Shown one piece after another: positions 61,541 through 64,000 of a stretch of DNA of 64,000 nucleotides. The notes under the pieces were generated by a model that was not told the origin of the DNA, ran no database searches, and worked only from the letters and a program-made list of their open reading frames with translations. The stretch is from Pezizomycotina sp. ARF18 (Eukaryota; Ascomycota). The stretch is from NCBI GenBank assembly GCA_002224055.1, contig AZLU01000003.1, positions 279,297-343,296 of the forward strand, read 5' to 3'. How positions within the stretch are numbered: the first letter of the stretch is position 1; every line of letters starts with the position of its first letter. The position numbers and the translations under genes are program-made.

Positions 61541-64000
61541 TGCCTGCTATGAGTACCTTGTCGGTCGGGTAAGGATGTCTCCATATCCTTGTCACCGCCT
61601 GTTATCGTGAGCTAATCGATCCCCGTCAATTAATCCAGCGCCGCCGTCGTGCCGACCGTGTTGAGCACTTCCCTGCAGCATTACCTATACCACAGCGCAA
61701 CAAGGGGAAACCAACCTCGCACCTCTCCTACCACGAAGGTCTCGTCCTTGTTCGCAAGTTCCTGGAGTACGCCTCGAGCCGAACGGTAGAAGAAATACAG
61801 GCCTTCACCGCGCAGCGCGTCCCCGTACCGTACTACACGCACGTCGAACCGTGACGATAAACCACGACTTCCTCGATGCCGCCGCGAAGCACATCGTCAC
61901 GGAATTGGGTCCCGGCGGCGTGCACGCTGTCGGCGGCAAGCACTGGTGGCGCTGGAGGCTTAACGAGCTCAAGTGCGAGTGGATTGAGATGAAGAAGGAT
62001 TACAACACTAGGATTAAGCATCCCGAGCGCGCGGACAGGATAATGTTGTACGTGCACGGCGCGGGTATTATTTTGGCTCCGTGGATGAGCACCGGTACCA
62101 GATCCAGAGGCACGCGCGGAAGCTGAAGGCTAGAGCTATTGCTCGTAAGTGTCTAGTCAAAAGCGCGATAATGTTTTCGAAGAAATGCATTGTTCTATCG
62201 TTGTATTTAGCTCGCTATCGGCTCGCACCGCAATTCCCGTTTCCGTGTGGTAAGTCTTATAGCGCCATCAATCTTTAAGTATAGGTTCAATTGAAGGCCG
62301 ACGGTTCTCTGCAGCTATCCAGGACGTTTTAGCGACCTACCTATTCCTACTCTCCAAGTTTCACCCATCCACGATCGTTTTAGCGGGCGACTCCGCAGGG
62401 GGCGGAATGCTTCTCTCCATCCTCGTCATCCTACGTAACCAAGGAATCCCAATGCCTGCCGGTTCGATCCTCATATCTCCCTGGGTCGACCTAAACCACT
62501 CGTTTCCCTCCGTGATCGGCGATCCCAGCGGCGATTACATCCCTTCTCACGTTTTATGCACAAGCATAGCCTGCGTGGCCGCCGCCGTCTGATCCGGACT
62601 TCCGCAGGTGGAATAGATGCCACCTGCCGATAACTCCGGATCGGCGAGTTCTAATTCTGAAACCACCCTAGCGCCCGGCCAGTCAAGGTGGAGAAGGTGA
62701 TCGCCGTTGCGGCTAACTTGAAAAAGGCGATACAGGCGGTGCAAGGACAGGATGGGCACCAGGATGCTGAAGTCGATAATCAGTCTGCGATAAGGAAGAG
62801 GCAGCCGTCTGTCGTAATCGATGGTCTGGAAGTTGTAATTGCGGACCAGATCCAGATGTACACGGTGAGATATATACGTTGTAAGCTTTTAACCAGGAAT
62901 GCTTGCATGCTAACCCTATCTAAAGACTAACGATCTTCTAAGCCATCCCTCGTGTCCCCTATACTGCAAGGGTCCCTCGGAGGGTTACCACCAATGCTAG
63001 TAGTGAGTTACACAGATATTCAATGCATTAAGAAGCCGTACAACGCGGTCGAAGTTTAAATCTAGCTAACGAGATATATAGATCACCGGCGGTGGTGAAC
63101 TCCTTCGAGACGAGCAGATTACCTTGCCCACAAGCCGCGAACCCGAGCGGTACCCGACTTCTGAAGCGATTCTAGCAACCGACCCAAAGGCAACGCGACG
63201 CCGTGAACAATGGAGCCGTGGTACCGACGTCATGCTACAGTATATGACGACTGCTGCCGTAAGTCTCCTGGCCATCCCCTACGTAGTATCAAACGAGTCG
63301 GTCGGAAGCAGCGTTATTAATGTATGCATGCATCCAGATGTTTGCAACCACTCTTTCCTTCTCAAAGCCGGCAAATACATGTACCGCGCCGTAGCCCGTT
63401 TCGGCGACTGGCTTCTCGCCCGGAACGCCGTACCCATACCCGTCCCGCAGCCCGAAACCGGCGAAAACCGGCTGCGACTCATCTCCGTCGCCGGCCAAGG
63501 CGAGATTGTCCGCGCCGACACCGACTCCGTCATATCGTTCAGCTCCATTCCTCCTCTTCATCTTCATCATCGCCTTACCGACGACGAAGCACGACAACAC
63601 CCAACCCCGCGAGCGGCGTCGGTACGCACCTCGGCAAGATAGAATCTCTGAAGGCGTCTACGTTCACACTTTAAGCTTCCAAAACCACATGATACGCCAG
63701 CGCGTCGACAGGCACGGGAACGTATTCGCGATGGAGTCTCCAGCGAGATAGAGTGTTTAATATACGTGCGAAGAGATCGGGATGATAAAGCCCGGACCGG
63801 TAGGGAGGTGGTTGGAAGCGAGGAGAAGTGGGATGTTAATACGAGAAGCACAGGAGGGGTGTACGTGCAGAGAGAGGCGGATTCGGAGAAGGATGGATGC
63901 TTTGCGGAGTTTGTGGTCGAGGGGACGGATATACGCGAGATTCCGCCGCCGAGCGCGTTGGCGGGGAGGTTTACCATATTCACCACTTTACATTCCAAAA
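61541..64000 (+). CDS. HSL-like alpha/beta hydrolase (lipase/esterase), 3' end beyond window
   Basis: Fungal hormone-sensitive-lipase-type esterase of the alpha/beta-hydrolase-3 group. Exon 1 MPAMSTLSVG ends at GTAAGG (61570); acceptor AATCCAG near 61640. Then SHLSYHEGLVLVRKFLEYAS and EIQAFTAQRVPVPYYTHVEP; after a shift TINHDFLDAAAKHIVTELGP, CEWIEMKKDY, and LYVHG, then YYFGSVDEHRYQIQRHARKL: the HGGG-type oxyanion hole, with a shift at 62058-62075. Introns 62145-62210 and 62250-62314 splice APRYRLAPQFPFPC to AIQDVLATYLFLLS. The nucleophile elbow is GDSAGGG (62390-62410), then SPWVDLNHSFPSV. Later segments: SPILQGSLGGLPPML, intron, ITGGGELLRDEQI, LAHK, YDDCCHVSPGH (likely His region), KYMYRAVARFGDWLLARN, NHMIRQRVDRHGNVFAMESP, FVVEGTDIREIPPPSALAGR. 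At least six shifts. The gene continues past 64000. Confidence 0.85.

Overview
The window looks like nuclear DNA of a filamentous ascomycete fungus (Pezizomycotina). The best evidence is the gene content. There is a copper-fist transcription factor, a PTH11/rhodopsin-type seven-helix membrane protein, two Clr5-domain proteins, an MCT-type major facilitator, a LUC7 splicing factor and a fungal-type HSL-like alpha/beta hydrolase. The introns are short (55-156 nt in most cases), with GTAAGT-like donors, CTAAC/CTAAT branch sites and CAG/TAG acceptors. Intergenic DNA is long, AT-rich and full of A/T runs. I cannot name the genus. I see no rRNA, convincing tRNA, CRISPR, operon or bacterial feature.

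Layout, left to right. 0.8-5.8 kb: three diverged tandem copies (minus strand) of an unrecognised small-protein gene, each with an intron directly before the start codon. 6.9-13.6 kb: two tandem units (plus strand), each encoding an unrecognised secreted, Cys-rich preproprotein with a propeptide, a Lys-Arg cleavage site and two repeated Cys modules. 15.7-17.0 kb: two copia-gag-like short genes (minus). 17.1-32.2 kb: about 15 kb without a recognisable gene. 32.2-34.0 kb: copper-fist regulator (minus). 34-44.8 kb: a second gene-poor stretch. 44.8-45.1 kb: a decayed coding fragment. 46.7 kb: a 122-bp foldback element. 47.1-56.1 kb: the rhodopsin-type gene (plus) followed by two tandem Clr5 genes (minus), with a remnant of the rhodopsin-gene tail between them. 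58.1-64 kb: conserved genes packed closely, namely the MFS transporter (plus), LUC7 (minus, convergent with it) and the alpha/beta hydrolase (plus, divergent from LUC7 and running off the window).

The genes do not form one pathway. The conserved genes at the right are ordinary housekeeping or metabolic loci. The left and centre look like accessory, gene-poor territory in which almost every gene belongs to a local, strongly diverged tandem duplicate set. The most novel item is the pair of modular Cys-rich preproproteins at 7.7-13.6 kb.

Reading caution: nearly every recognisable gene, including the normally essential LUC7, is broken by single-base frameshifts, many of them a missing G or C in a short run. 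The simplest explanation is uncorrected consensus indels rather than wholesale pseudogenisation. Gene spans are therefore given as the full region supported by homology across frames, not as clean ORFs.
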